A stretch of 64,000 bases of DNA from Rhodocyclales bacterium (GCA_003105015.1 PQAF01000028.1:1-64000); one strand, 5' to 3'. Numbered from the stretch's first letter, positions 34,113-44,445 are shown. Numbers and translations: made by a program. Notes: generated by a model from the sequence alone, not told the origin.

Positions 34113-34693
34113 CAGTACTTGTCCAGCCCGGCGAAGCCCATGAAGGCGATGCTCATCAGGCCGGCGGTGATCATGGCGATGGCCGTGCCGCGGAAGGGCA
34201 GCGGCACGTCGGCGCCTTCGAGCCGTTCGCGCAGGCTGCCAAAGAGCACCAGCGCCATCGAGAAGCCGACGGCGCTGCCGAAGCCGAACAGCAGCGATTC
34301 GAGCAGGTTGTACTTGAAGGCGACGTTGAGCAGCGGCACGCCGAGCACGGCGCAGTTGGTGGTGATGAGGGGCAGATAGATGCCGAGCACCTGGTGCAGC
34401 AGCGGGCTGGTCTTCTGGATGACCATCTCGGTGAGCTGCACGAGGCCGGCGATGACGATGATGAAGGACAGGGTGCGCAGGTATTCGAGGCCGTTCGGCA
34501 GCAGCAGGTAGCGGTCGATCAGATAGGACGCGCCGGAGGCGACGGTCAGGACGAAGGTGGTGGCTGCGCTCATGCCGATGGCCGTCTCCAGCTTCTTCGA
34601 GACGCCCATGAACGGGCACAGGCCGAGGACGCGGCCGAAGACGACGTTGTTGACGAGAACGGCGCCGATGACGATGAAGAGATAGCCGGTCAT
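34112..34693 (-). CDS. rnfA: Rnf electron transport complex subunit RnfA
   Basis: The 193-residue six-helix membrane subunit is related to RnfE with inverted topology. It starts [34 protein letters not shown], where the cysteine belongs to the intramembrane cluster, and contains [17 protein letters not shown] with the second cysteine. It is first of the rnf operon. The complex couples NADH-ferredoxin electron transfer to ion movement, or supports reducing systems such as nitrogenase or SoxR. Confidence 0.94.
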   Translation of the reverse strand: MTGYLFIVIGAVLVNNVVFGRVLGLCPFMGVSKKLETAIGMSAATTFVLTVASGASYLIDRYLLLPNGLEYLRTLSFIIVIAGLVQLTEMVIQKTSPLLHQVLGIYLPLITTNCAVLGVPLLNVAFKYNLLESLLFGFGSAVGFSMALVLFGSLRERLEGADVPLPFRGTAIAMITAGLMSIAFMGFAGLDKY

Positions 34694-34775
34694 GTTGGGT
34701 TGCGGATGGCGACCGCAAATTATCGCTTTTCGCGGCGCAGCATACAACCCTGGTGCGGTTATAGGCTTATGACTT

Positions 34776-35897
34776 TTATGAATTTCTCAGTACGTCTCGG
34801 GCAGGGGTGAAGGCGCGCCCGGTGTCTTCGGCAAGACCGGCGTGGGTCACCTTGCCGGCATGCACCTGCAAGCCTTCCATGAGGCCGGTGTCTTCCTCGA
34901 GCGCCCGGCGCAGTCCGAGGTTGGCCAGCTGCAGCGCATACGGCAGCGTCGCCTGGGTCAGCGCCAGCGTCGCCGTGCGCGCCACCGCCGAGGGCATGTT
35001 CGGCACGCAGTAGTGCACGATGCCTTCCTCGATGAAGATCGGATTCGTGTGGGACGTCGGCCGCGAGGTTTCGGCGATGCCGCCCTGGTCGATGCCGACG
35101 TCGACGATGACCGAGCCGGGGCGCATCCTGCGCAGCAGCGCGCGCGAGATGCATTTCGGCGACAGCTTGCCGGGGATCAGCACGGCGCCGACGACGAGGT
35201 CGGCGTCGGCGACGGCGTGCTCGAGCGTGAGCGGGTCGGCGACGCAGGTCGTGATGCGGCCGCGGTAGATGCGGTCGAGGGCGGCGATCTTCTCGATGCC
35301 GCGGTCGAAGAGCGTCACTTGGGCGCCCATGCCGACGGCGATCTGCAGGGCGTTGCTGCCGACGTTGCCGGCGCCGACGATGACCACCTTGCCCGGCGGC
35401 ACGCCGGCGACGCCGCCGAGCAGCACGCCCGAGCCGCCGTTGGCCATCTGCAGGGCCCAGGCGCCGACTTGCGGGGCGAGGCGGCCGGCCACGCGGGACA
35501 TCGGCGCCAGCAGCGGCAGTTCGCCGTGCGCATCGGCGACGGTCTCGTAGGCGACGCAGGACAGGCCGCATTCGATCACGTGCTGCAGCAGGTCGGGGTC
35601 CGGGGCGAAATGCTGGTAGGCGAAGAGCAGCTGGCCGGGCCGCGTCAGGGGGAATTCGGCCGCCTGCAGTTCCTTGACCTTGACGACCATGTCGGCCTGG
35701 CCGTAGGTCTCGGCAGCGTTCGCCGCGATGCGGGCGCCGGCGGCGGCGTAGTCGGCGTCGGCGAAGCCGATGCGGGCACCGGCGTTCGTCTCGACGACGA
35801 CCTCATGGCCGGCCAAAGTCAGTGCGTGCGCTCCGGCGGGCGTCAGGCCGACGCGGTACTCGTGGTTCTTGATCTCCTTCGGCACGCCGACCTTCAT
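34776..35897 (-). CDS. ald: Alanine dehydrogenase
   Basis: The 373-residue NAD-dependent enzyme interconverts alanine and pyruvate plus ammonia. Family features are [48 protein letters not shown] with the catalytic histidine, the Rossmann motif [21 protein letters not shown] (about 170) and the [12 protein letters not shown] region with the catalytic aspartate. Length is standard. A strong AGGAGG site precedes the ATG. Ten bases upstream lies the pyrD stop. Confidence 0.94.
   Translation of the reverse strand: MKVGVPKEIKNHEYRVGLTPAGAHALTLAGHEVVVETNAGARIGFADADYAAAGARIAANAAETYGQADMVVKVKELQAAEFPLTRPGQLLFAYQHFAPDPDLLQHVIECGLSCVAYETVADAHGELPLLAPMSRVAGRLAPQVGAWALQMANGGSGVLLGGVAGVPPGKVVIVGAGNVGSNALQIAVGMGAQVTLFDRGIEKIAALDRIYRGRITTCVADPLTLEHAVADADLVVGAVLIPGKLSPKCISRALLRRMRPGSVIVDVGIDQGGIAETSRPTSHTNPIFIEEGIVHYCVPNMPSAVARTATLALTQATLPYALQLANLGLRRALEEDTGLMEGLQVHAGKVTHAGLAEDTGRAFTPARDVLRNS
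35815..35838 (+). repeat. 24-bp dispersed motif, copy 11
   Basis: The first half ends in G (AAAGTCAGTG); the second is CCGGCG (one mismatch each); the spacer is CGTGCGCT. It is antisense in ald near its 5' end and is the weakest accepted copy. Confidence 0.6.
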
Positions 35898-35907
35898 GGT
35901 GTCCTCC

Positions 35908-36924
35908 TCAGAAATCCTGCGTCGCCTCGATGGCTTCCTTGACCAGCGCCGGGCCGCGGTAGATGAGGCCGGTGTAGAGCTGCACCAGCTGTGCGCCGGC
36001 TTCCAGCTTGGCGCGCGCCGCCCTGCCGTCCATGACGCCGCCGACGCCGATCAGCGGGATCTCGTTGCCGAGGTAGTGGGACAAGGCGCCCAGCACGTGG
36101 GTGGCTTTCTCGAACACCGGCGCGCCGGAGAGGCCGCCCGCCTCGTCGGCGTAGGCCAGGTGCTCGACGCCCTCGCGCGAGAGGGTGGTGTTGGTGGCGA
36201 TCGCCGCGTCGACGCGGTGGCGTCTCAAGGCGTCGGCGATGACGAGGATCTGCCCCTCGTCGAGGTCCGGCGCGATCTTCAGCGCCAGCGGCACATAGCG
36301 GCCGTGCTGCTGGGCGAGGGACTCCTGCTCGCGCTTGAGCGGGCCGAGCAGGCCGTCGAGTTCGGATTCGCCCTGCAGCTGGCGCAGGTTCTGGGTATTG
36401 GGCGAGGAGATGTTCACCGTCACGTAGCCGGCATGGGCGTACACCTTGCGCAGGCAGGCGAGGTAGTCGTCGACGGCGCGCTCGATGGGCGTGTCGAAGT
36501 TCTTGCCGATGTTGATGCCGAGGATGCCCTTGTAGGCCGACAGTTCGACATTGGCGACGAGGGCGTCGACGCCGTGGTTGTTGAAGCCCATGCGGTTGAT
36601 GATGGCCTGCCTGAGCGGCAGGCGGAACAGGCGCGGCTTCGGATTGCCGGCCTGCGGACGCGGCGTTACCGTGCCGACCTCGATGTGGCCGAAGCCCAGT
36701 GCGGCGAGTCCCGCGATGCACTCGCCGTTCTTGTCGAGGCCGGCGGCCAGGCCGATGCGGTTGGGGAATTCCAGCCCCATCACGCGCACCGGCTTGCCGG
36801 TCGGCGCGGCGCAGGCGACGGGCAGATGCAGGGCCTGTGCGGTGCGCAGGCTGGCGAGGGTCAGGTCGTGGGCGGTTTCGGCGTCGAGCGCGAAGAGGAA
36901 GGGGCGGGCGAATTCGTAGAGCAT
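35908..36924 (-). CDS. pyrD: Dihydroorotate dehydrogenase (quinone), class 2
   Basis: The 338-residue FMN enzyme oxidises dihydroorotate to orotate and reduces membrane quinone in pyrimidine synthesis. Class 2 features are the N-terminal membrane-associating helices ([21 protein letters not shown]), [33 protein letters not shown], and the catalytic serine loop in [14 protein letters not shown]. The FMN site ends [20 protein letters not shown]. It begins 8 bp after the bpt stop and is probably co-transcribed with bpt and aat. Confidence 0.95.
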   Translation of the reverse strand: MLYEFARPFLFALDAETAHDLTLASLRTAQALHLPVACAAPTGKPVRVMGLEFPNRIGLAAGLDKNGECIAGLAALGFGHIEVGTVTPRPQAGNPKPRLFRLPLRQAIINRMGFNNHGVDALVANVELSAYKGILGINIGKNFDTPIERAVDDYLACLRKVYAHAGYVTVNISSPNTQNLRQLQGESELDGLLGPLKREQESLAQQHGRYVPLALKIAPDLDEGQILVIADALRRHRVDAAIATNTTLSREGVEHLAYADEAGGLSGAPVFEKATHVLGALSHYLGNEIPLIGVGGVMDGRAARAKLEAGAQLVQLYTGLIYRGPALVKEAIEATQDF

Positions 36925-36932
36925 GCGGGATT

Positions 36933-37673
36933 CTACCGCGCCAGTTCTTCCTCCGTGAGTTCGCGCCAGACGCCGCCGACGCGTCCCTCGATGGGGCGGA
37001 AATTCGCCTTGTAGGCCATCTTGCGGCTTTCGCCGATCCAGTAGCCGAGGTAGAGGTAGGGCAGGCCCAGGGAACGGCACTGGGCGACCTGCCAGAGGAT
37101 GCACCAGGTGCCGAAGCTGGCGCCGGGCACGTCCGGGTCGAAGAAGGTGTAGACCGAGGAGAGCCCGTCGGTGAGTACGTCCACGATGCTCACCATGCGC
37201 AGCACGCCGTCCTGCCGGAATTCGACCAGCCGGCTGTCGACATGGCTCTGCAGCAGGAAGTGGGCGTACTGCTCGCGGCTGTCCTGGTCCATGCCGCCGC
37301 CCGAGTGGCGCGAAGCCTGGTAGCGCTGGTAGAGCTCGTAATGCTCCTCGCGGAAGGCCAGCGGCAGCTCGCTGGCAACGAGGCCGTCGTGGCGCGCGGC
37401 CGAGCGGCGCTGGGCGCGGTTCGGCGCGAAGCGTTCGACCGGCAGTCGCACGGGCACGCAGGCCCGGCAGGCGTCGCAATAGGGACGGTAGGTGAAGATG
37501 CCGCTGCGGCGGAAGCCGGAGCGCACCAGTTCGCTGTAGATGCGGGCGTCGATCAGGTGGCTGGGCGTGGCGACCTGCGAGCGGGCGATGCGGCCGGGCA
37601 GGTACGAGCAGGCGTAGGGCGCGGTGGCGTAGAACTGCAGCAGGGGAAAGGGCAGGTCCTTCAGCAGACTCAT
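36933..37673 (-). CDS. bpt: Aspartate/glutamate leucyltransferase (arginyltransferase-like)
   Basis: The 246-residue transferase adds leucine from Leu-tRNA to proteins with N-terminal Asp or Glu, marking them for ClpAP degradation. Family signs are the N-terminal cysteine pair in [17 protein letters not shown] and [15 protein letters not shown], and the [40 protein letters not shown] core. It overlaps aat by 4 bp; the two together form the N-degron tagging pair, a common gene pairing in betaproteobacteria. Confidence 0.93.
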   Translation of the reverse strand: MSLLKDLPFPLLQFYATAPYACSYLPGRIARSQVATPSHLIDARIYSELVRSGFRRSGIFTYRPYCDACRACVPVRLPVERFAPNRAQRRSAARHDGLVASELPLAFREEHYELYQRYQASRHSGGGMDQDSREQYAHFLLQSHVDSRLVEFRQDGVLRMVSIVDVLTDGLSSVYTFFDPDVPGASFGTWCILWQVAQCRSLGLPYLYLGYWIGESRKMAYKANFRPIEGRVGGVWRELTEEELAR

Positions 37674-38386
37674 GTGTCGTCGGTGCCAAACAGGTTCGAT
37701 GCGCCGTCCCGCGGCCAGCGGCCGGGACCCTGGCCTTCGCGGGTCCAGGTTTCCAGGCCGCCCACCAGGTCGCGCCGCCGGATTTCGCGTGCGCCGAGCG
37801 AGGCCAGGTGCGCAGTTCTCATCTGGCAATCTATCACGGCGAATCCGTGGCATTCAAGATAGCGCGCCAGGTGGGCGAGGGCGATCTTCGAGGCGTCGGT
37901 GATGCGCGAGAACATCGATTCGCCGTAGAAGGCGCGGCCGATCGCCATGCCGTACAGGCCGCCGGCCAGCTTGCCGTCGATCCAGGTCTCGACGGAATGG
38001 GCATGGCCGAGTTCGTGCAGGCGGACGTAGGCCTGCTGCATCTCCGACGTGATCCAGGTGCCGTCCTGGCCCGGCCGCGGCAGGCTGCATTCGCGGATGA
38101 CCGCCGGAAAGGCCGTGTCGAGCCGCACTTCATACTGCCCGCGCCGCAGGGTTTTGGCGAGCGAGCGCGCGATTTTCAGTTCCGCCGGAAACAGCACCAT
38201 GCGCGGATCCGGACTCCACCAGAGGATGGGCTCGCCTTCGGAAAACCAGGGAAAGATGCCGTGGCGGTAGGCCTGCAGCAGGCGCTCCGGCGACAGGTCG
38301 CCGCCGGCGCAGAGCAGGCCGTTGGGGCGGCGCAGCGCGCTGTCCACGGGCGGGAAGGGCGCGTCGCCTTCGAGCCAGGGGATCAT
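37670..38386 (-). CDS. aat: Leucyl/phenylalanyl-tRNA-protein transferase
   Basis: The 238-residue enzyme transfers Leu or Phe to N-terminal Lys or Arg of proteins. It has [55 protein letters not shown] at the N-terminus and the [20 protein letters not shown] core. Its ATG overlaps the stop of fbpC by 4 bp and its stop overlaps the start of bpt by 4 bp, so all three lie in one transcript. Confidence 0.94.
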   Translation of the reverse strand: MIPWLEGDAPFPPVDSALRRPNGLLCAGGDLSPERLLQAYRHGIFPWFSEGEPILWWSPDPRMVLFPAELKIARSLAKTLRRGQYEVRLDTAFPAVIRECSLPRPGQDGTWITSEMQQAYVRLHELGHAHSVETWIDGKLAGGLYGMAIGRAFYGESMFSRITDASKIALAHLARYLECHGFAVIDCQMRTAHLASLGAREIRRRDLVGGLETWTREGQGPGRWPRDGASNLFGTDDT

Positions 38387-39447
38387 GCGTTGCGGAAGAC
38401 GACCACGTGGTCCACGTCGAGGCGGATGCCGATCTTCTCCCCGATGGCATGGTTGTGGTGGCTGGGCACCAGCGAGAGTACGCGCACGCCGCTCGGCAGC
38501 TTGAGGGTATAGAGGAATTCCGCGCCGCGGAAGGCCTTCGCCACGACTTCCGCCTGGGTGGCGGCCGTGTCGTCATGCACCACGTCGTCGGGACGCAACA
38601 GGACCGAGACGCGGCAGTCCTTGCCGCAGGCAGCGCAGCCGACGCTGCAGTCGGTCGGGATGCTGCCGGCGAGCGTGCCCAGCTCGATCTGCACTTCCCG
38701 GGCATTGAGCACATTGCCCTGGAGGAACACGCCCTGGCCGACGAAATCGGCGACGAAGCGGTTGGCCGGGCGGTGGTAGAGATTGTAGGGCGTGTCCCAT
38801 TGCTGGATGCGCCCCTCGTGCATGATGCCGATCTCGTCGGCGACGGCGAAGGCCTCATGCTGGTCGTGGGTGACCAGCACGGCGGTGATGCCGGACTGTT
38901 TGAGGATGTCGCGCACTTCGAGCGAGAGCCGTTCGCGCAGGTCGACGTCGAGGTTCGAGAAGGGTTCGTCGAGCAGCAGCAGCTGCGGCTTCGGCGCCAG
39001 GGCGCGGGCCAGCGCGACGCGCTGCTGCTGGCCGCCGGAAAGTTCGTGCGGATACTTGCCGCCGGCGCCCGCGAGGCCTACGGTGACGAGCAGTTCCTCG
39101 ACACGCCTGCGCCGCTCGGCCTCGCCGGCATGGTGCAGGCCGAAGGCGACGTTGTCGGCGACGCTCAAGTGCGGGAACAGGGCATAGTCCTGGAAGACCA
39201 TGCCGATGCGGCGCTGTTCCGGCGGCACATGCAGCCCGGGGCTGCTGACCGCCGCTCCGTTGAGATGGATTTCACCGGAGCTGATGTGCTCGAAACCGGC
39301 GATGGCGCGCAGCACCGTTGTCTTGCCGCAGCCGGAAGGGCCGAGCAGGCAGCCGATCGAACCTTCCTCGAGGGCGCAGGAAAGGTCGCTCACCACGGCG
39401 TGGCTGCCGTAGGCATGGGAAATGTTCTTGAGTTCGAGCAGGGGCAT
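38383..39447 (-). CDS. fbpC: Ferric iron ABC transporter ATPase
   Basis: The 354-residue ATPase has Walker [12 protein letters not shown], signature [15 protein letters not shown], Walker [13 protein letters not shown], and a C-terminal TOBE/FbpC regulatory domain. That domain carries a [12 protein letters not shown] cluster of four cysteines (about residues 270-280) that could bind metal, which is unusual for FbpC. It would energise the divergent permease at 39508. Its substrate as iron is inferred from the neighbouring FbpA-like binding protein. Confidence 0.87.
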   Translation of the reverse strand: MPLLELKNISHAYGSHAVVSDLSCALEEGSIGCLLGPSGCGKTTVLRAIAGFEHISSGEIHLNGAAVSSPGLHVPPEQRRIGMVFQDYALFPHLSVADNVAFGLHHAGEAERRRRVEELLVTVGLAGAGGKYPHELSGGQQQRVALARALAPKPQLLLLDEPFSNLDVDLRERLSLEVRDILKQSGITAVLVTHDQHEAFAVADEIGIMHEGRIQQWDTPYNLYHRPANRFVADFVGQGVFLQGNVLNAREVQIELGTLAGSIPTDCSVGCAACGKDCRVSVLLRPDDVVHDDTAATQAEVVAKAFRGAEFLYTLKLPSGVRVLSLVPSHHNHAIGEKIGIRLDVDHVVVFRNA

Positions 39448-39507
39448 AAAGGCTAATCGATTACAATTCGTATTATGCGTCAGCTAACCGTCTGGCGCAC
39501 GACTCCG

Positions 39508-41190
39508 ATGCAGACCACCACGATAACCCTGCCTTCCACCCGTTTCGCCTTTCGCGGTTGGAATGCGCTCGCCCTGGCGGCGCTGGTCATTGCCGTCCTG
39601 GCGGCGGCACCCATCGCCAGCGTCTGGGCCAACCTGTTCGCCGTCGGCACCGGCGACACCTGGGCGCACCTGGCGGCCACCGTGCTGCCGGAATACGTCG
39701 CCAACACCCTGTGGCTATGCCTCGGCGTGGGTTGCGGCGTCATCGTCGTCGGCGTCTCCACCGCCTGGCTGGTCACCATGCACGAGTTTCCCGGACGGCG
39801 CCTCTTCGAGTGGGCGCTGGTGCTGCCGCTGGCCGTGCCGGCCTACGTCATGGCGTATACCTACACGGACCTGCTGCAGTTCGTCGGCCCGCTGCAGAGC
39901 GGATTGCGCGAGAGCTTCGGCTGGCAGAAGGGGGATTACTGGTTCCCCGACGTGCGCACGCTCGGCGGCGCGGTCGTCATGTTCACCTTCGTCCTCTACC
40001 CCTACGTCTACCTGCTCGCCCGCACCGCCTTCATGGAACGCGCGAGCGGCATGCTGGAGGTCGGGCGCTCGCTTGGCCTGGGCGCCTGGGGCAGTTTCTT
40101 CCGCATCTCGCTGCCGCTGGCACGTCCGGCCATCGCGGCGGGCACCGCGCTGGCCCTGATGGAGACGCTGGCGGATTACGGCACGGTGGCCTACTTCGCC
40201 GTGCAGACCTTTACCACCGGCATCTACCGCGCCTGGTTCTCGCTGGGCGACCGTGCCGCCGCCGCCCAGCTTTCCGTGGCCCTGCTGGGTTTCGTCGTGC
40301 TGGTGCTGCTGCTCGAGCGCATGAGCCGCGGGCGGGCGCGCTTCCACAACACGACCGGGCGCAACCGCCCGCATCCCGGACGCCGCCTGTCCGGCGCCCG
40401 GGCCGCCGGCGCGCTGCTTGCCTGCGCCCTGCCGCTGCTTCTGGGGTTTCTCCTGCCGGGCGGCCTGCTGCTGAAAATGGCGCTGAGCGAGGGCGACGCG
40501 CAGTTCGGCATGCGCTTCGCGCAACTGGCCGGCAACAGTTTCACGCTGGCGGCGCTGACCGCGCTGCTGGCGGTCGGGTTTGCCCTGCTGCTGGCCTACG
40601 CTGCGCGAATGTCCCGCGCTCGCTGGCCGCAACTGTTGAACCGTTTCGTCGGCCTGGGCTATGCCGTGCCGGGTTCGGTGATTGCCGTCGGCGTGCTGAT
40701 TCCGGTGACGAGACTGGACAACCGGCTGGCCGAATGGATTGCCTCCTGGTCGGGTGCCAATCCCGGCCTGCTGCTCACCGGCGGGGTTGCCGCGCTGGTC
40801 TACGCCTATCTCGTGCGCTTCCTGGCCATTGCCCTGCAGACCGTGGAGGCAAGCCTCGGCAAGATCACGCCGAGCATGGATGATGCCGCCCGTTCGCTGG
40901 GCCTGGGGCAGGGTGCCACGCTCCGGCGGGTGCATCTGCCGCTGCTGCGCGGCAGTCTCCTGACGGCCGGCCTGCTGGTGTTCGTTGATGTGATGAAGGA
41001 ACTGCCGGCGACGCTGGTGATGCGCCCATTCAATTACGACACGCTGGCGACGCAAGCCTATACGCTGGCCTCGGATGAAAGGCTGGCGGAAGCCTCGACG
41101 GCCGCCTTGGCGATTGTCGCCGTGGGCATCCTGCCGTTGATTGCGGTATCGCGGCAGATCGCGAAAGGAAAATCGGCGCAGGGGTGCTAG
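39508..41190 (+). CDS. fbpB: Ferric iron ABC transporter permease
   Basis: The 560-residue inner membrane protein contains two fused permease halves, each with an EAA-like loop (GRSLGLGAWGSFFRISLPLARPA and ARSLGLGQGATLRRVHLPLLRG), as in FbpB/SfuB. Two starts are possible: 39475 and 39508. The second is preferred because the first leaves only 27 bp to the divergent fbpC start and adds a polar segment not expected in the family; neither has a clear ribosome binding site. Iron specificity is inferred from the neighbours. Confidence 0.86.
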   Translation: MQTTTITLPSTRFAFRGWNALALAALVIAVLAAAPIASVWANLFAVGTGDTWAHLAATVLPEYVANTLWLCLGVGCGVIVVGVSTAWLVTMHEFPGRRLFEWALVLPLAVPAYVMAYTYTDLLQFVGPLQSGLRESFGWQKGDYWFPDVRTLGGAVVMFTFVLYPYVYLLARTAFMERASGMLEVGRSLGLGAWGSFFRISLPLARPAIAAGTALALMETLADYGTVAYFAVQTFTTGIYRAWFSLGDRAAAAQLSVALLGFVVLVLLLERMSRGRARFHNTTGRNRPHPGRRLSGARAAGALLACALPLLLGFLLPGGLLLKMALSEGDAQFGMRFAQLAGNSFTLAALTALLAVGFALLLAYAARMSRARWPQLLNRFVGLGYAVPGSVIAVGVLIPVTRLDNRLAEWIASWSGANPGLLLTGGVAALVYAYLVRFLAIALQTVEASLGKITPSMDDAARSLGLGQGATLRRVHLPLLRGSLLTAGLLVFVDVMKELPATLVMRPFNYDTLATQAYTLASDERLAEASTAALAIVAVGILPLIAVSRQIAKGKSAQGC

Positions 41191-41194
41191 GAGG

Positions 41195-41389
41195 CTAGCC
41201 CCAGATCACCCGCCAGCCCTTGCGCTCGATGTAGCGGGACACCTCGTGGTAGGGCTTGCCGATCATCCAGTGCAACACCGGTCCGGCGCTGATGCAGGTC
41301 CACTTCGAACCCCGCTTGCGCCACAAGGCTTCGTCGTGGAAATTCGGTGCCGTCACCTTCATGACCTTGCCGTGCGTCGTCTCAGCCAT
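41195..41389 (-). CDS. Small hypothetical protein
   Basis: The 64-residue product (MAETTHGKVMKVTAPNFHDE at its start) is basic, with three tryptophans and no signal or membrane segment. I do not recognise a family. It has a GGAG ribosome binding site 7 nt before the ATG. It is convergent with fbpB (4 bp between stops) and lies downstream of the terminator of fbpA, so it needs its own promoter. Its codon use resembles the genome, which supports real coding, but there is no homology evidence. Confidence 0.5.
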   Translation of the reverse strand: MAETTHGKVMKVTAPNFHDEALWRKRGSKWTCISAGPVLHWMIGKPYHEVSRYIERKGWRVIWG

Positions 41390-41561
41390 GGCCAATCTCC
41401 GTCATGTCCTTGTAGATGTTTTAACGGATGAGATCGGAGTCGGCATGAGTCGGTTCTAGGCTTTTTCTCCTAAAATTTTTCAATCGACTCAGTGGGTTGT
41501 GCTTACACCGGCATGTAAACAGGAGGTTACCCGGCGAGCTTCAAGTCGTTTCCGAAATGAC

Positions 41562-41590
41562 AAAAAAACCGGGCGCTGTCAGCGCCCGGT
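41562..41590 (-). terminator. Rho-independent terminator of fbpA
   Basis: On the minus strand a perfect 10-bp stem, ACCGGGCGCT / AGCGCCCGGT, with a 3-nt loop is followed by seven T residues. It starts 20 bp after the fbpA stop. Confidence 0.9.
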
Positions 41591-41609
41591 CTTCTTGTAG
41601 GACGGATTC

Positions 41610-42626
41610 CTACCGCCAGCCGGCACGGTCGAATACCTTCTGGGCCAGGGCGGTGTTTTTGGACAGCGTGCCGACGTTGAGGCCGTCGGACTTGAAGGAG
41701 CCCAGCGACTCCAGCGCCGGGTTTTTTGCATTCACGCTCTTCACGGCGGGCCACTCGTTGTTGCCGTTGGCGAAATAGGCCTGCGCCTCGTCGCCGGCCA
41801 GGTATTCGAGGAATTTCACGGCGGCCTCCTTGTGCGGGGCGGTCTTCAGCATGCCTCCGCCGGAGACGTTGATGTGCGTGCCGAAGCTCTTCTGGTTGGG
41901 CCAGATCACGCCGACTTTCTCCATGGCCTTTTTGTCCGCCTCCTTGTCCGAGCGGAGGAGGCGGGCGATGTAATAGGAATTGGAGATCGCAACGCCGCAC
42001 TCGCCGGCGGCCACCGCCTTGATCTGGTCGGTGTCGCCGCCCTTCGGCGCGCGGGCGAAATTGGCCACCAGGCCCCTGGCCCAATCCTCGGTCTTCTGCT
42101 CGCCCAGGTGGTGGATCAAGGCCGAGCCGAGCGAGAGATTGTAGGGGTGGGCACCCGAGCGCACGCAGACCTTGCCCTTCAGCTTCGGGCTGGAGAGATC
42201 CTCGTAGTTCTGCACGTCGGCCGGGTTGATCGAGGCCTTGTTGTAGATGATGACGCGGGCGCGGGTCGAGAAGGCGAACCAGTCGTGGGAACGCAGGTTG
42301 TCGGGGATGCGCTCTTCCAGCGTTCTCGATTTCACCGGCGCAAACAGGCCGAGCGCGTCGGCCTGGGCGAGGCGGGCGGCGTCGACCGTGATGAAGACGT
42401 CGGCCGGGCTGTTGGCGCCTTCGTTCTTGATGCGCTCGAGCAGTTCGTCTTCCTTGCCCTCGATGCGGTTGATCTTGATGCCCGTCTGCCGGGTGAAATT
42501 CGCATACAGCGCTTCATCCGTCTGGTAGTGGCGGGCCGAATAGAGATTGAGCACCTTTTCCTGCGAGAGTGCAGGCAGGGCGCTGGCGGAGGCAAGCAGA
42601 AAAAGGCCCAAGCGTATCGATTGCAT
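41610..42626 (-). CDS. fbpA: Periplasmic ferric iron-binding protein
   Basis: The 338-residue protein has a signal peptide (MQSIRLGLFLLASASALPALSQ, cleavage at about 21) and an FbpA/FutA-type solute-binding fold starting LNLYSARHYQTDEALYANF. The Fe-binding tyrosine pair is in SNSYYIARLLRS (about residues 215-216). It delivers iron to the FbpB/FbpC transporter encoded beyond the small gene at 41195. A Fur-box-like palindrome lies about 55 bp upstream, so iron repression is likely. Confidence 0.92.
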   Translation of the reverse strand: MQSIRLGLFLLASASALPALSQEKVLNLYSARHYQTDEALYANFTRQTGIKINRIEGKEDELLERIKNEGANSPADVFITVDAARLAQADALGLFAPVKSRTLEERIPDNLRSHDWFAFSTRARVIIYNKASINPADVQNYEDLSSPKLKGKVCVRSGAHPYNLSLGSALIHHLGEQKTEDWARGLVANFARAPKGGDTDQIKAVAAGECGVAISNSYYIARLLRSDKEADKKAMEKVGVIWPNQKSFGTHINVSGGGMLKTAPHKEAAVKFLEYLAGDEAQAYFANGNNEWPAVKSVNAKNPALESLGSFKSDGLNVGTLSKNTALAQKVFDRAGWR

Positions 42627-42679
42627 GACGGCTCCATTGAACGATTTGGATGGCCAGTATCCTAGCAAAAAAATTAAAC

Positions 42680-42700
42680 GAATGCAAATCATTCGCATTA
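42680..42700. promoter_or_regulatory. Fur-box-like operator upstream of fbpA
   Basis: The site AATGCAAATCATTCGCATT contains two nested dyads (GAATG/CATTC and AATGC/GCATT) and matches about 12 of 16 positions of the AATGATAATCATTATC consensus. It lies in an AT-rich gap upstream of a ferric iron-binding protein gene. Fur control is inferred. Confidence 0.65.
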
Positions 42701-42759
42701 GCAGTAATAACAGGAGGTGTGCTGCCCGTTCTGTACATCGGGCGTGAGGCGCGGGAGTG

Positions 42760-43278
42760 CTAGTTTGACGAAGGCAGGGTGTCGGCTGCCGCGATCCTGC
42801 GGGCGCCGTTGAAGCGTCGTGTCCAATAGCGCTGGCGCATGTCTTCCACCCGCACCTCTCCGCCCGAGGCGGGCGCATGCACGAAGCGGTGTTCGCCCAG
42901 ATAGATGCCGACGTGGGAGAAGCCCCGGCGCAGGGTGTTGAAGAACACCAGATCTCCGGGCTGCAGATCGTCCTGATGCACGGTTTCCCCGACCCGGCTC
43001 ATGTCGCGGGAAGTCCGGGGCAACACCAGCCCCAGGCTTTCCCGGAAAACATGGCGAACGAGGCCGCTGCAATCGAACCCGGTTTCAGGAGACTCGCCTC
43101 CGCGCCGATAATTGACTCCGACGAAGGTCAGGGCGCGCAACACCAGTTCCTGGGCATTCGTCGCATAGCGGCCAAACAAGGTCTCCTCCCGCTGTTCGCT
43201 GTAGACATACTCCGAGGCGAAGGCGGAGGAAGCCAGGGCCAGCAAACTCAGGCAGAAGGCAATCTGTCGAAAATTCAT
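42760..43278 (-). CDS. NlpC/P60-family cell wall hydrolase
   Basis: The 172-residue exported protein has a signal peptide (MNFRQIAFCLSLLALASSAFAS, cleavage at about 21) and an NlpC/P60 domain. The catalytic cysteine is in TGFDCSGLVRHVF, the first histidine in GFSHVGIYLGEHRFVHAP, and the third residue is the nearby second histidine. Such enzymes cut peptide cross-bridges in peptidoglycan. The start at 43278 is chosen for the signal peptide; a longer frame adds 22 basic residues. It is not linked to fbpA: the Fur box and a 130-bp gap separate them. Confidence 0.9.
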   Translation of the reverse strand: MNFRQIAFCLSLLALASSAFASEYVYSEQREETLFGRYATNAQELVLRALTFVGVNYRRGGESPETGFDCSGLVRHVFRESLGLVLPRTSRDMSRVGETVHQDDLQPGDLVFFNTLRRGFSHVGIYLGEHRFVHAPASGGEVRVEDMRQRYWTRRFNGARRIAAADTLPSSN

Positions 43279-43452
43279 GGATTTGACTATAGATGGCGAG
43301 CCCGGCTTTGTAAAGATGATTATGCGTTTCGACTTGAAGAACAAGGGGCAGCCTTATGACGGATAAAGAGAAATTGCGATGCAATTGGGTATAATCGATT
43401 CAATTTCCGCAAGCCTCGCCGCTGGCACGTAATACGACGACAGGAGATCCCC

Positions 43453-44445
43453 ATGAGTCCGTTCAAGGCCTATCTGATCGACCAGAAAGATGGCAAGACC
43501 GTTGCCGGTTTCACCGACCTCAATGAAGACCAGCTCGACAGGGGGGAGGTGACGATCAAGGTCGCTTATTCCAGCGTGAACTACAAGGATGCCCTGGCCG
43601 CCACCGGCGCCGGGCGCATCATCCGGCGCTATCCCTGCATCGGCGGCATCGACATGGCCGGCACCGTCGCGAAAAGCACGGATGCCCGATTCAAGGAGGG
43701 CGACCAGGTCATCGCCACCAGCTACGACATCGGGGTAGCCCATCATGGCGGCTATGCCGAGTTTGGCCGCGTGCCGGCCGACTGGGTGGTGCCCTTGCCC
43801 AAGGGCCTGTCACTGTTCGAGTCGATGGCGCTGGGCACGGCCGGCTACACCGCCGCCCTGGGCGTGGTGCGCATGGAGGAGAACGGCCTGCAGCCGTCCA
43901 ACGGCAGGGTCATCGTCAGCGGCGCCACCGGCGGCGTCGGCAGCATTGCCATCGACATCCTGGCGCGGCTGGGCTACGAGGTCGTGGCGCTCACCGGCAA
44001 GGAAAGCCAGTCGGATTACCTGAAGGGGCTGGGTGCGAAGGAAGTGATGCTGCGCTCCGGACTCGATCTCGCCAAGATCAAGCCGCTCGACAAGCCGCTG
44101 TGGGCGGGCGCCGTGGACAACCTCGGCGGCGACGTGCTGGCCTGGATCGCCAGCACCATGCAGCAGAACGGGGTCATCGCCAGCATCGGCCTGGCCGCGA
44201 GCATGAGCCTGAACACCACCGTGGCGCCCTTCATCCTGCGCGGTGCGAGCCTGCTCGGCATCGATTCAGGCTACACCGCCATGCCGCTGCGCCGCAAGGT
44301 ATGGGAGCGCCTCGCCGGCGACATGCGTCCGGCGCACCTGGCCGGCATGACGCGCACCGTCAAGCTGGCCGATCTGCCGCCGGTCTTCGACGAATTCATC
44401 AAGGGCCAGGCGCACGGGCGCGTCGTGGTCGATTGCGCCGGCTGA
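43453..44445 (+). CDS. YhdH-family acrylyl-CoA reductase/quinone oxidoreductase
   Basis: The 330-residue zinc-free medium-chain reductase has the YhdH features VTIKVAYSSVNYKDALAATGAGRIIRRYPCIGGIDMAG and the Rossmann motif VSGATGGVGSIAIDIL (about 155). E. coli YhdH reduces acrylyl-CoA with NADPH. Length is standard. AGGAGA precedes the ATG. It ends 10 bp before the response-regulator gene, so the two may form a transcript, though no functional link is evident. Confidence 0.87.
   Translation: MSPFKAYLIDQKDGKTVAGFTDLNEDQLDRGEVTIKVAYSSVNYKDALAATGAGRIIRRYPCIGGIDMAGTVAKSTDARFKEGDQVIATSYDIGVAHHGGYAEFGRVPADWVVPLPKGLSLFESMALGTAGYTAALGVVRMEENGLQPSNGRVIVSGATGGVGSIAIDILARLGYEVVALTGKESQSDYLKGLGAKEVMLRSGLDLAKIKPLDKPLWAGAVDNLGGDVLAWIASTMQQNGVIASIGLAASMSLNTTVAPFILRGASLLGIDSGYTAMPLRRKVWERLAGDMRPAHLAGMTRTVKLADLPPVFDEFIKGQAHGRVVVDCAG

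Noticed and set aside
39448..39507. Fur box in the fbpC-fbpB divergent gap
   Set aside because: ATTAC-AATTC-GTATT is AT-rich and weakly symmetrical but does not match the Fur consensus well enough.
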